DNA from: Streptomyces sp. NBC_01716
GTDB taxonomy: Bacteria; Actinomycetota; Actinomycetes; Streptomycetales; Streptomycetaceae
Assembly: GCF_036248275.1 (NCBI RefSeq)
Contig: NZ_CP109181.1
Coordinates: 8,432,001-8,496,000 of the forward strand
DNA length: 64,000 nucleotides
Reading direction: 5' to 3'
The position numbers and the translations under genes are program-made. The notes below the pieces were generated by a model that was given only the letters and a program-made list of their open reading frames with translations, was not told where the DNA came from and did no database searches. Numbering within the stretch: the first letter of the stretch is position 1; every line of letters begins with the position of its first letter. Shown piece after piece: positions 8,489 to 17,289 of the stretch.

Positions 8489-9805
8489 CTACAGCAGGAT
8501 TCCGGCCAGACTGAAGGAGATGGTCAGCAGAATCGTCATGTTGATCGCGCCGGGCACGAGGAATGGGTGGTTGACGACGAACTTGCCCACGCGGGTGGAG
8601 CCGGTGTCGTCGATGCCGAGTGATCCGAGCACCGTCGCGTAGGTCGGCAGGATGAACATCCCGGCGACGGCCGGGAAGGCGCCAACGGCAGAGGATGCGG
8701 GTACGAGCGTGAGCGCCAGTGGCATGAGCGCACGGGTGGTGACCGCCTGTGAGAACAGCAGGGTACAGGCGATGATCAAGATGAGCGCAAGCAGCCATGG
8801 GTGAGCTGTGAGCGTGCTGCCGGCGTTCTCCAGGACAAGGTCCTTGTTCGCTGAGATGAAGGTGTTCCCCATCCAGGCCAGGCCTAGGGTGCAGATGTAG
8901 GTGCTGCCCCCGGAACGGAATGTCGAGGTGTGCAGGATCTTTTCGACGTCGGCCTTCGCAAACACGACAATGGCGGCCGAGACGAAGAGCATGGCGGCGA
9001 CAATCACCTGATCCCGTTCCATGACAGGCTCGGAGACCAGGCCGACCACATCGCTGACGAGCACCGAGTAGACCACCACGCCGATCAGCGCGAGGCCAAA
9101 CAGGAGAACAGATCGCCTGGCCTCCTTGGTCGGTGCGTAGTCGGGAGAGATCGCCGAACTTGTGTCGAGAGATGCCTTGCGCTCGGCCCAGCCGGCCATG
9201 CTGGACAGCGTCGCCGTGCCGCGCGCCTTGTCGACCTGCAGCATGATGAACGCGGTGACCATGATCGCGATGAAGGTCGAGGGCATCGTGATCATGAGAA
9301 TCTGCAGGTAATCGATGCCGGTATTGGTCTCATCGAGCAGCGAACCGAAATACACCACAGCCGCACTCACAGGTGACGCACAAACGGCGACCATCGAGCT
9401 GATGGAAGCGAGCGACAGTGGTCGAGCCGGCCGGATGCCGTTCTCTTGAGCGACTTCCTTGATCACCGGGAGTACCGCGAACGAGGACATGGCGGTGCCC
9501 GACGTGCACGAGAGCAACCAGGTGACACCGGGGGCCAGATAGCTGATGCGCCGTGGGTACCGACGCAGCAGCTTGCCAGTGAGATGGACGAGGTAGTCCA
9601 TGCCTCCAGCGGCATGCATGGTTGATGCCGCCGTGATGACGGCCATCATGATGACAATGACATCCAACGGCATGTCGCCGGGCTTCACGCCCAGGATCGC
9701 CAGGAGGATGACGCCGAGTCCGCCGGCGAAGCCGAGTCCGATCCCGCCAAGGCGGGCTCCGATAGCGATCGCGCCTAGGAAGACTATTAGTTCGATCCAT
9801 ACCAT
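8489..9805 (-). CDS. Anaerobic C4-dicarboxylate transporter, DcuA/DcuB family
   Basis: A 438-residue integral membrane protein with about ten hydrophobic segments and no signal peptide. It matches the Dcu carriers (fumarate, malate or aspartate exchanged for succinate) in length and in segments such as GGMDYLVHLTGKLLRRYPRR and ISSMVAVCASPVSAAVVYF. It is the first gene of a two-gene operon with the PrpD-like enzyme. About 230 bp upstream lies a good minus-strand promoter whose start region is covered by a LacI operator (10006-10025), so expression is probably repressed by the neighbouring LacI. Presence in an aerobic actinomycete is unusual and fits acquisition by transfer. Confidence 0.85.
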   Translation of the reverse strand: MVWIELIVFLGAIAIGARLGGIGLGFAGGLGVILLAILGVKPGDMPLDVIVIMMAVITAASTMHAAGGMDYLVHLTGKLLRRYPRRISYLAPGVTWLLSCTSGTAMSSFAVLPVIKEVAQENGIRPARPLSLASISSMVAVCASPVSAAVVYFGSLLDETNTGIDYLQILMITMPSTFIAIMVTAFIMLQVDKARGTATLSSMAGWAERKASLDTSSAISPDYAPTKEARRSVLLFGLALIGVVVYSVLVSDVVGLVSEPVMERDQVIVAAMLFVSAAIVVFAKADVEKILHTSTFRSGGSTYICTLGLAWMGNTFISANKDLVLENAGSTLTAHPWLLALILIIACTLLFSQAVTTRALMPLALTLVPASSAVGAFPAVAGMFILPTYATVLGSLGIDDTGSTRVGKFVVNHPFLVPGAINMTILLTISFSLAGILL

Positions 9806-10005
9806 TTGCGTATCCCTTCATCGACCGGCCGGCAGCGGTCAGTCGTCCTGCTCGTCGGGGCGGATGCAGGCGGCTCGCAGATCTCCGGTCCTCGCCGACA
9901 ATCCGACCTAGTCCGTGGTGTGTTCGCCCGTCCGGGCCAGTGCACCCGGATCCCGCGCCAGGTCCGAGACCCACCGCCTCGCTCGGGATGGATTCATCCC
10001 GGACA

Positions 10006-10063
10006 GTGTGAGCCCGGACTCACAAGTTCGGAGCACTGTAAAGTTCACACGCGGCCAACGCAA
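10006..10063 (-). promoter_or_regulatory. Promoter and LacI operator for the dcu-prpD operon
   Basis: On the minus strand TTGCGT (10063-10058), a 17-bp spacer and TACAGT (10040-10035) form a good promoter. The operator-like sequence at 10006-10025 begins 9 bp after the -10 element. It matches the perfect 20-bp palindrome upstream of the LacI gene at 18 of 20 positions (core GTGAGCCCGGACTCAC). Repression by blocking the transcription start is the expected mechanism. Confidence 0.65.
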
Positions 10064-10199
10064 GGCTTCTCCCGAGAACTTGAGGTCGGCATGACCGGCA
10101 GCGTGCTGGTGAAGCCGCCACCGGGGCCAATGCGGTGCACCAAGCAGGAGCGCCGGAGGGCGCTGTGATCCGAGCCTCAGCCGGGTCATGGCCGTGCTA

Positions 10200-10480
10200 G
10201 CTACGAGACCGAGCAGCGCGTGCTTGCAGCGGTGTACGAGCTCGGCTGGCGTTCAATACCGCCGCCCGGGCAAGGGCAACTGGCCGATCCGGATCGTCAG
10301 GCATCGTTGTCCGCGGCACCGCAAACCCCTGTGGTCGGTGGCGTGCCAGGGCACCGTCGACGGTGCGCTCGAGAGCGGCAAGGCAACGCTGATCGCTGGG
10401 GCGGGCTTCCCTGTCGCGAAGGAGCACTCGGCCATTGCGTGTGGAAGCGTACGGCGTCGACGGGAGCCGGTGTGGGCCTC
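10200..10480 (+). pseudogene. Decayed N-terminal fragment of a LacI-family regulator
   Basis: Plus-strand reading gives EQRVLAAVYELGW in one frame and then PLWSVACQGTVDGALESGK and LIAGAGFPVAKEHSAIA in another. These align with EKVLAAARNLGYS, PVWPVAFQGMVDAARSQG and LFAGSGFDVTQERKAID of the intact LacI at 10953-12059. It lacks a start and is frameshifted. Its position, divergent from the dcu-prpD operon next to an operator copy, suggests it was once that operon's own repressor. The stretch from 10481 to 10734 holds nothing I recognise. Confidence 0.65.
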
Positions 10481-10734
10481 GTCGTAGGATGCCGCACCCT
10501 CCCTACGGCAGGTCAGGTTGCTGGCATCGTGTACTGCGGAGTGGGTAACTGCCACCGCGCTCATCAAGCGCTGGTGATCGACCAGTTGCACACGCTGTGC
10601 CTCGCCCGCGACTTTGCTGCATTGCCCCCCTCACTGTCACGGAGAGTACTGCAACGCCGCCCAGGTCACAGGACTTCATCGTCAAGACAGGGCCCGACCC
10701 GAAGTCACCGCACCCGAGCCGACGGAAAGACCCC

Positions 10735-10933
10735 TAGGGTCTGTCGTTTGGATCTTGCCGGGCTCGCGGTCCCTGGCACGCACGCCCTCCCCCGTAGCCC
10801 CCGAGGGGGCACGGGAGGTGCCCCCTCCGTTGTCGTGGTCGCCATGGCTCCGCCATGTCTCCCTCCTCCGCCTTGCGACCACACGCACCAGAGCCCACTC
10901 CCTGATCCGGCCTGATCCAAACGACAGACCCTA
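10735..10933. mobile_element. MITE-like element with perfect 20-bp inverted repeats
   Basis: TAGGGTCTGTCGTTTGGATC at 10735-10754 is repeated perfectly inverted at 10914-10933, and each end lies in a CTAG tetranucleotide. The roughly 200 bp between have no coding capacity and contain a further hairpin (GGGGGCAC/GTGCCCCC). Size, ends and target fit a non-autonomous derivative of an IS5-family element. Its ends resemble those of the remnant at 6213-6899 (shared GTTTGGATC). It sits 19 bp beyond the lacI stop codon. Confidence 0.75.
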
Positions 10934-10952
10934 GTTGTCCGGTGCATGGCAC

Positions 10953-12059
10953 TCATGTCCTGGCAAGGTTCACGCTAGGTCGCAGTATCAGACGGGCCGT
11001 GAACACGCGCTCTTCGCTGGCACGCTCAGGTTCCATGGCGAGTTCGGCGGCATACCGGCCCATCTCGTAGTTGGGCTCCACGATGACGGTGAGTGGCGGA
11101 TCCATGAGCCGGACCCAGGCGAGGTCGTCGTACATCGCCAACGAGACGTCGTCGGGCACGCGGAGCTTGCGCGATCGCACCACCTCGACCATGGTCTCGG
11201 CGACCTGGCTGTCGGAGGCGATGAGTGCGGTCGGCGGATGAGGATCGTCGAGCAGCGAGTGGTACGCGGCTGCGATGGCGTCGCTATTGCGCTCGGGAAA
11301 CCGCACGAGGTCGACAGGTGGGGCGAGGGCCGCAGCCGTGAACGGAGCAAGGAGGCCTTCGATCTTGTCCTGGATGATCGACGCTGGAAGATCGGCGCCG
11401 AGGGTGTAACGAGTCGCCGGGAGTGCTAGCGAGGAGACGAAGCCGATCCTCCGGTGGCCCCGTTCCAGCAGCGCCGCGGCGAGATCCGAGCTGGCAGACC
11501 GCATGTCGGACTCCACGACGGGGGCGTCGATGCCGGAAACCCGGCGCTCCCAGAGTACGAGAGGCATGCCGAAGGCGGAGACCCGCTCCAGGTGGGCGGC
11601 GTCGTGCCGGTCGGCGGCGGACACGATGAGTCCGTCAACCTGCTTGCCGAGGAGCAGGTCGATGGCCTTGCGCTCCTGTGTGACGTCGAACCCCGAGCCG
11701 GCGAAGAGCACCGTGAGTCCTTGGGAGCGTGCGGCGTCGACCATGCCCTGGAAGGCGACCGGCCATACGGGGTTCGTAATGCCGCGAGCGACGATCCCCA
11801 GGGAACCCGAGCGTCCCGTGTTCATTGTCTTCGCGGCCGCGTTGGCTGAATAGCCAAGGTTGCGGGCAGCGGCGAGCACCTTCTCGCGCGTCTCGGCGTT
11901 GACCCTGCCGTAACCCCCCAAGGCCCGGGTAGCGGTCGCCTTCGATACACCTGCCAGCTGAGCCACGTCTGCCGCTGTGGGCGCTCTGGCCGGGGTTTCC
12001 CTTGACAACCCGCCCCCTTCTTCTGCCGCCGACTGTTGCGCACTTCGCCCTCGAAGCAT
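10953..12059 (-). CDS. LacI-family transcriptional repressor
   Basis: A 368-residue repressor. The N-terminal HTH is plain (TAADVAQLAGVSKATATRAL, then EKVLAAARNLGYSANAAAKT), followed by a periplasmic-binding-protein-like sensor domain (ITNPVWPVAFQGMVDAA, DGLIVSAADRHD, TALIASDSQVAETMVEVVR). The open frame reaches 12131, but that would swallow two operator copies, so ATG 12059 is used; TTG 12008 with GGGGGCGGG upstream is another possibility. It is divergent from the amino acid ABC operon. Matching palindromes upstream of both itself and dcu imply that it governs the whole island. The inducer is unknown. Confidence 0.85.
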   Translation of the reverse strand: MLRGRSAQQSAAEEGGGLSRETPARAPTAADVAQLAGVSKATATRALGGYGRVNAETREKVLAAARNLGYSANAAAKTMNTGRSGSLGIVARGITNPVWPVAFQGMVDAARSQGLTVLFAGSGFDVTQERKAIDLLLGKQVDGLIVSAADRHDAAHLERVSAFGMPLVLWERRVSGIDAPVVESDMRSASSDLAAALLERGHRRIGFVSSLALPATRYTLGADLPASIIQDKIEGLLAPFTAAALAPPVDLVRFPERNSDAIAAAYHSLLDDPHPPTALIASDSQVAETMVEVVRSRKLRVPDDVSLAMYDDLAWVRLMDPPLTVIVEPNYEMGRYAAELAMEPERASEERVFTARLILRPSVNLART

Positions 12060-12073
12060 AACCTGTTTAGGCG

Positions 12074-12114
12074 TTGTGAGTCCGGACTCACAACCTGACT
12101 GTGAGTCCGGACTC
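12074..12114. promoter_or_regulatory. Tandem LacI operators and divergent promoters
   Basis: A perfect 20-bp palindrome TTGTGAGTCCGGACTCACAA is at 12074-12093 and a second copy with core GAGTCCGGACTC at 12103-12114. Toward the ABC operon TTGTGA (12074) and GACTGT (12097) are 17 bp apart; toward lacI TTGTGA (12093) and CTAAAC are also 17 bp apart. The operators therefore overlap both promoters. Confidence 0.65.
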
Positions 12115-12177
12115 CCCCCGCTATCCCGCAATATCCACTCGGCTCAACGATGAGCTGCTCAGGAAAAGGGCACGCCC

Positions 12178-13113
12178 ATGCGGCACGGCAACACCCTCCC
12201 CTCCCTGGTCCTGCTCACGACAGGAGCCCTCGCACTCGTGGGCTGTAGCTCGAGTGCGGCTCCGGCACGAAAGGACGCCGCGAATGCGGTCAAGCTGGGC
12301 ATCCCCGTCGAGCTGGTCACCACGACGGCAGACGGCGCCGTCATCAAGTTGCTGCCAGCCGACACCGGACAGAAGCTCGTTTTCGGGATGAACCTGACCA
12401 GCCCTCCGTCGCGGTTCAAGGACGACAAGGGCAAGCAGGTCGGATTCAACGTGGACATCGCTCGGCTCATCGCCAAGAAGCTCGGCAAGGACATCAAGAT
12501 CGAGGACACGACGTTCGAGGCGATCATCCCCGGCCTCCAGTCGGGTCGCTTCGACCTGACCGTGTCGAGCATGTCGCGCACCGATGAGCGCCTCGAGCAG
12601 ATGGACATGATCGAGTACATGGGCGCGGGCGAGGGTGCGCTGTTCAAGAAGGGCAACCCCGACGACATCCAGGCCAGCGCCAAGACGAGCTTGTGCGGGC
12701 TGCGCGTCGCAGCTATGAGCGGCTCGTACCAGGAGCAGACCTCGCTGCCGGAGACGAGCAAGAAGTGCGCTGAAGCCGACAAGAATCCGGTCAAGGCGAC
12801 CGCGTTCCCGAGCAATAACGAAAGCATCCTCGCCGTCTCCTCGGGCCGGGTCGACGCGGCGATCGCCGATACCCCCGTCGTGCAGTACGCGCAGACACAG
12901 AACAAGGCGACCTTCGAGTCCTTGATCTTCGACGGTACGAAGAGCCACAACAACGTCGGCCTCCCGAAGGGCTCGCCGCTCACCCCGGCCGTCGCCGCGG
13001 CCCTCCAGAAGCTGATGGACGAGGGCAGCTACCAGAAGGTGTTCGACAAGTGGGGCATCGGCAACCTCGCGCTGACTGTGGCCAGCACCAAGCAGACCCC
13101 GGTGGGGCAGTGA
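12178..13113 (+). CDS. Polar amino acid ABC transporter, substrate-binding lipoprotein
   Basis: A 311-residue solute-binding protein of the glutamine/polar amino acid type (SBP family 3). The N-terminus is a lipoprotein signal with lipobox LVGC at Cys23, so it is exported and lipid-anchored. The binding domain contains GFNVDIARLIAKKLGK and the hinge region RVDAAIADTPVVQYA. Its gene is the first of a five-gene operon with the permease 1 bp downstream, and the start has a purine-rich GGAAAAGGG site. Cargo is probably an amino acid or an N-substituted amino acid, judging from the downstream amine oxidase. Confidence 0.88.
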   Translation: MRHGNTLPSLVLLTTGALALVGCSSSAAPARKDAANAVKLGIPVELVTTTADGAVIKLLPADTGQKLVFGMNLTSPPSRFKDDKGKQVGFNVDIARLIAKKLGKDIKIEDTTFEAIIPGLQSGRFDLTVSSMSRTDERLEQMDMIEYMGAGEGALFKKGNPDDIQASAKTSLCGLRVAAMSGSYQEQTSLPETSKKCAEADKNPVKATAFPSNNESILAVSSGRVDAAIADTPVVQYAQTQNKATFESLIFDGTKSHNNVGLPKGSPLTPAVAAALQKLMDEGSYQKVFDKWGIGNLALTVASTKQTPVGQ

Positions 13114-13114
13114 T

Positions 13115-13975
13115 ATGAAGGTCCCAACCCTTCCCTCGCATGCCCCGCCCCCCGCGTCGGGCATCCCGACGCGGACGCGCCCCCACATCCCGAAACTGCT
13201 CCGGACCTTCCAGGTCGTTGTGACGATCGTGGCTCTGCTCATCATTACGAGCCTGGTCACCAACCCCAACTTCCAGTGGGAGGTCGTCGGCCAGTACCTG
13301 TTCGATCCCACGATCCTCACGGGCGTCTGGGTCACCGTCTGGATCACCTTCGCGTGCATGGGCATCGCGGTAGTAGTCGGGCTCATCCTCGCTTTCATGG
13401 GGAAGTCGAAGAGCCGCTTCGTGACGGGTGCCGCAGAGGTCTACATCGCGTTCTTCCGAGGAACCCCGCTGCTGGTCCAGCTCATCTTCTGGTACAACAT
13501 CGCCGCCCTGTACCCGGACTTCACACTCGGGATTCCGTTCGGTCCCCAGTTCGCGGAGCTTGACCTCAACGCGATCATCGTCCCGATCGCCGCCGCGATC
13601 ATCGGCCTCGCCCTCAACGAAGCCGCCTACATGGCGGAGATCGTGCGCGGGGGACTGAACAGCATTCAGCGTGGCCAGATGGAGGCTGCAGCCGCCCTTG
13701 GCCTCGACGGGTGGACCCGGGCGCGCCGGGTGGTCATCCCGCAGTTGCTCCCGATCGTCATCCCTCCGACATGGAACCAGCTGATCGCGATGCTCAAGAA
13801 CACGTCGCTGATCTCGGTGATCGGGGCGACCGAGCTGCTTTACAGCGCCCAGTCCATCTATGCACGCAATTACCAGACCATCCCGCTGTTGATCGTGGTG
13901 AGCATCTGGTACCTCGCGCTCTCCATCACCCTGACCGTCGCTCAGCGCGGCATCGAGAAGGCGGTGAAGCGATGA
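13115..13975 (+). CDS. Polar amino acid ABC transporter permease
   Basis: A 286-residue membrane protein of the HisM/GlnP type with a cytoplasmic N-terminal extension of about 25 residues and five or six transmembrane segments. The ATPase-contact loop is well preserved (GGLNSIQRGQMEAAAALGLD followed by PQLLPIVIPPTWNQ). It lies immediately after the binding protein and overlaps the ATPase gene by 4 bp (ATGA). A single permease gene implies a homodimeric channel. Confidence 0.9.
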   Translation: MKVPTLPSHAPPPASGIPTRTRPHIPKLLRTFQVVVTIVALLIITSLVTNPNFQWEVVGQYLFDPTILTGVWVTVWITFACMGIAVVVGLILAFMGKSKSRFVTGAAEVYIAFFRGTPLLVQLIFWYNIAALYPDFTLGIPFGPQFAELDLNAIIVPIAAAIIGLALNEAAYMAEIVRGGLNSIQRGQMEAAAALGLDGWTRARRVVIPQLLPIVIPPTWNQLIAMLKNTSLISVIGATELLYSAQSIYARNYQTIPLLIVVSIWYLALSITLTVAQRGIEKAVKR

Positions 13976-14772
13976 GCGACACGACGTATCCCACCAAGCA
14001 GGTCGGCCGTATCGAGCTGACCGACGTCGTCAAGCGATTCCACGGCAACGAGGTGCTGCACGGCATCTCGATGACCGTCGAGCGCGGCGAGGTTGTCGCA
14101 GTCATCGGGCCGAGCGGCTCTGGCAAGTCGACCCTGCTCCGCTGTATCAACACGCTCGAGCGCGTCGACGAAGGCTCGGTCAAGGTCAACGGCAGCGAGA
14201 TCGGCAGACGCCTCACTCCTGATGGCGGCTACTTCGTCGAGTTGTCGCCCGGCGAGCTGGCGCACCAGCGCACCTCCATCGGGATGGTGTTCCAGCAGTT
14301 CAACCTGTTTCCGAATCTGACCGTGCTTGAGAACGTGACGCTCGCGCTGCGCACCGTACTGAAGATGACGAAGGCAGAGGCCGACCGCATCGCCTTCGAA
14401 CGTCTCGCCGAGGTGTCGATGGACGGCTTCGCCAAGCGCTACCCCCGTACCCTCTCGGGCGGCCAGCAGCAGCGGGTCGCGATTGCCAGGGCGCTCGCAG
14501 CCAGCCCCAGCGTGATGCTCTTCGACGAGCCCACCAGTGCGCTCGATCCCGAGCTTGTCGGCGAGGTGATCGAAGTGCTCAAGCAGCTGGCGAGTCGCGA
14601 GATGACGATGCTTGTCGCCACTCACGAGATGGCATTCGCCCGCGACGCGTGTACCCGCACCGTCTTCATGGAGGAGGGCTCCGTCGTGGAGGACGGCCCA
14701 TCCAATCAGGTGTTCAGAGCCCCCTCCAGCCCACGCACCACGAAGTTCCTCGAAAGGATCCTCACCCGTTGA
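13972..14772 (+). CDS. Polar amino acid ABC transporter ATP-binding protein
   Basis: A 266-residue ATPase. Walker A is GPSGSGKST, the Q-loop is VFQQFNLFP, the signature is LSGGQQQR and Walker B is VMLFDEPTSALD, with the switch His in ATHEM. It closes the transporter: binding protein, permease and ATPase all lie in one operon. The start overlaps the permease stop as ATGA, indicating translational coupling. The longer open frame to 13711 is out of phase with the permease and is rejected. Confidence 0.92.
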   Translation: MSDTTYPTKQVGRIELTDVVKRFHGNEVLHGISMTVERGEVVAVIGPSGSGKSTLLRCINTLERVDEGSVKVNGSEIGRRLTPDGGYFVELSPGELAHQRTSIGMVFQQFNLFPNLTVLENVTLALRTVLKMTKAEADRIAFERLAEVSMDGFAKRYPRTLSGGQQQRVAIARALAASPSVMLFDEPTSALDPELVGEVIEVLKQLASREMTMLVATHEMAFARDACTRTVFMEEGSVVEDGPSNQVFRAPSSPRTTKFLERILTR

Positions 14773-15926
14773 AAAGCTACGACTACGTCATCGTCGGCGC
14801 AGGAAGCATCGGATCGCAGGTCTTCCATCACCTTGCTGCCTCTCGATCTGGATCTGTGCTCGCCCTTGAGCAGTTCACCCCGGCCTACTCCCGGACAGCT
14901 GTCGGAGGAGACACCCGGCTGTTCCGCCTCGCGTACTCGGAAGGGCTCGCCTACCAGCCGATCCTCAACGAGGCTCTCGCGCAGTGGAACGCGCTCAACG
15001 AGGCCAGCGGGCGCTCGGTCTATGAGCGCACCGGGTGCCTCTACATTGGCCCTGGCGACAGCGCCTACATGACAAGCCTGCGCGAGAACACCGCAGCCGC
15101 CGGGGTCGACTGCATCCCGTTGGACACCGACGACGTCCGCCGGAAGTACCCGCAGCACCGGCTCCACGACGATGACACGGTCCTCTACGACCCCGCAGCC
15201 GGCTTCCTCCGCACCGACCTCGCCGTGCAGACCGCGATGGCGATCGGGCGCGCGCATGGCGGAGAGGTCGGGCAGTACCGGCGGATCCTGCGGATCTCGC
15301 GCATCGCCAGCGGCGGTTTTGTGGTCTCTACCGACCACGAGGCCTTCCACGCTGGTGACGTCATCATCGCTGCCGGCGCATGGAGCGGGCCGTTCTTGTC
15401 CGAGCCCCTCGCTGACCTCGTCGAGGTACGCCGCATCGCGCTGACCTGGTTCGGCACCACGAAGCCCGAGCTGTTCCTGCCCTCCGCCTTCCCGGTCTTC
15501 AAGCGCGTCACTCCCGGGATCGACATCTTCGGTGCGCCGTCCATCGACGGCACCCAAATTAAGGTGGCGCTCGCTGAGAGCTGGCCCACAGCGTCTGCGG
15601 ACGCAATTGACCAGTCTCTGCAGCCTGACGAACGTGCCCGAGTGACGAGGGCCGTCGAGGCCGGCCTCGACTTTGTCGCCCCCGGCATTGTGCGATGTGA
15701 CGCATTCCCCGAACTCTTCACTGCAGATCACGTGCCGCTCATAGGCCGCGACCCCGGCACGGGCGCGTACCTCGCGCTCGGATTCTCCGGCAAGGGTTTC
15801 AAGATGTCGGCCGGGGTCGGCTCGCTCGTCGCGAAGGACATCCTCAAGCCAGGATCCGCTCCACTGGGCTTTGCCTCCCCGCAGCGATTCCTCAGCCCTG
15901 CCGTCGAAGCATCCGTCAGCGTCTGA
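14769..15926 (+). CDS. FAD-dependent amine oxidase, N-methyltryptophan/sarcosine oxidase family
   Basis: A 385-residue flavoenzyme of the monomeric sarcosine oxidase/SolA type, which oxidises secondary amino acids to imines with release of H2O2. The FAD Rossmann motif is at the N-terminus (DYVIVGAGSIGSQ), and the C-terminal family segment ALGFSGKGFKMSAGVGSLVA is clear. The cysteine that covalently binds FAD in the sarcosine oxidase archetype appears to be replaced (PELFT where CMYT is usual), though a Cys lies six residues upstream. It starts at TTG overlapping the ATPase stop (TTGA) with AAAGGA upstream. The next gene, RidA, suits clearance of imine products. Confidence 0.85.
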   Translation: MKSYDYVIVGAGSIGSQVFHHLAASRSGSVLALEQFTPAYSRTAVGGDTRLFRLAYSEGLAYQPILNEALAQWNALNEASGRSVYERTGCLYIGPGDSAYMTSLRENTAAAGVDCIPLDTDDVRRKYPQHRLHDDDTVLYDPAAGFLRTDLAVQTAMAIGRAHGGEVGQYRRILRISRIASGGFVVSTDHEAFHAGDVIIAAGAWSGPFLSEPLADLVEVRRIALTWFGTTKPELFLPSAFPVFKRVTPGIDIFGAPSIDGTQIKVALAESWPTASADAIDQSLQPDERARVTRAVEAGLDFVAPGIVRCDAFPELFTADHVPLIGRDPGTGAYLALGFSGKGFKMSAGVGSLVAKDILKPGSAPLGFASPQRFLSPAVEASVSV

Positions 15927-15974
15927 CCCAATACCACCACCCCGACAAGATTCCGCACCAATATAGGGAGAACC

Positions 15975-16388
15975 ATGAAGCGCCAACTGGTCAGGACCGC
16001 GAGCCGTTACGAGGTCAGCGAGAGCTTCGTACGGGCTCAAGCCATCGGCGATTGGGTGTTTGTGTCGAACACCTCCGGCCGCAACTACGAGAAGCAGCAG
16101 ATGTCCGACACCGTGGAGGGCCAGACGAACCAGGTGCTTGACAACATCTCGCGGGCTCTCGAGGCCGTCGGCTCGTCCCTCAAGGATGTTGTCCGCCGCG
16201 TCGTCACCATCCCGAACCCCGAGCACGCACCCGAGGTCATGCGGATCGTCGGCGAACGTTTCCGTAACACGTCAGCGACGAACACTGTGCTCTGCAGCCC
16301 CCTCGGCGCCAGCGAGTACCTCGTCGAGATCGAGGTCACTGCCTACCGAGGCATCAGTCAGGCCGAGACGGAGACCATCAACATCTAG
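15975..16388 (+). CDS. RidA/YjgF family enamine/imine deaminase
   Basis: A 137-residue cytoplasmic trimer-forming protein of the RidA superfamily. Family features include the segment WVFVSNTSGRNYE and SLKDVVRRVVTIPNPEHAPE, and the C-terminal YLVEIEVTAYRG. RidA proteins hydrolyse reactive enamine/imine intermediates such as those made by the amine oxidase upstream. AGGGAGAA precedes the ATG at a good distance. Its TAG stop is part of the CTAG into which the IS481-type element is inserted, so the gene is intact to its last codon. Confidence 0.87.
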   Translation: MKRQLVRTASRYEVSESFVRAQAIGDWVFVSNTSGRNYEKQQMSDTVEGQTNQVLDNISRALEAVGSSLKDVVRRVVTIPNPEHAPEVMRIVGERFRNTSATNTVLCSPLGASEYLVEIEVTAYRGISQAETETINI

Positions 16389-17289
16389 GTGTATTGATCA
16401 CGAGCGTTGTTGACACTGGTCGGGCTTGATCATGGCGAAGACCTCCGGTGTGGTGGAGCTGTCTAGGACCGCACCACTCGGAGGTCTTCGTGTCCCACCG
16501 TAATGCCCGGCTGACTGTTTTCGGGAGGCGGTTGCTGGTCGAGCGCGTTTGTTCGGGCCGTCCGGTTGCTCATGTGGCGGCCGAGACGGGTGTCTCGCGG
16601 CCCACGGCTCACAAGTGGGTACGGCGGTGGCGGGAGGAGGGCGACGCCGGACTGCACGACCGGTCCAGCCGCCCGCACAGGACGCCGCACCGCACGCGGG
16701 CCGTCGTCGAGGCCCGCGTCTGCGACCTGCGGCACTCCCGCAAGCTCGGCCCCGCCCGCATCGGCCCGGTCCTGGGCCTGCCCGCCTCGACCGTCCACCG
16801 GATCCTGACCCGTCACGGCCTCAACCGCCTGGCATGGCTCGACCGCCCGACCGGGACCGTGATCCGGCGCTACGAACGCGAGCGGCCCGGCGAACTCATC
16901 CACGCGGACGAGAAGGTCACGACCTGCGCCGGTTTCCTCACCCGCGCGGCCGCGTTCTTCCACGCCCACGGCATCACCCGCATCGAACGCGTCCTCACCG
17001 ACAACGCATGGGCCTACCGCAAAGGCCTCGCCTGGAAAGCCACCCCGGCCGAGCTGGGAGCGACGGGAAAACCGACCCGCCCCTACCGGCCCCAGACCAA
17101 CGGCAAAGTCGAACGCTTCAACCGCACCCTGCTCGACGAATGGGCCTACCTGCAGCCCTACACCACCAACGAGCAGCGAACCGCAGCCCTCGACACCTTC
17201 CTGCACACCTACAACTACCATCGCGGCCACACCGCACTCGGAGGCAAGCCACCCATCACCCGCGTCAACAACCCTGCGAGTCAATACAC
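16389..17289. mobile_element. IS481-family insertion sequence, defective copy
   Basis: The ends are GTGTATTGA (16389) and TCAATACAC (to 17289), with further inward matching (GTTGTTGAC on both sides). CTAG lies on each side (16385-16388 and 17290-17293), fitting the NCTAGN target known for IS481. The 901-bp length is short for the family because the transposase has lost an internal block. The insertion sits exactly between two convergent genes. Confidence 0.82.

Noticed and set aside
9908..10189. 93-residue minus-strand open frame upstream of dcu
   Set aside because: It runs through the promoter and operator of dcu and has no ribosome site or family resemblance.
16389..17289. IS481 element considered as an active insertion sequence
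   Set aside because: Ends and frame are intact, but about 50 residues of the catalytic core are missing.
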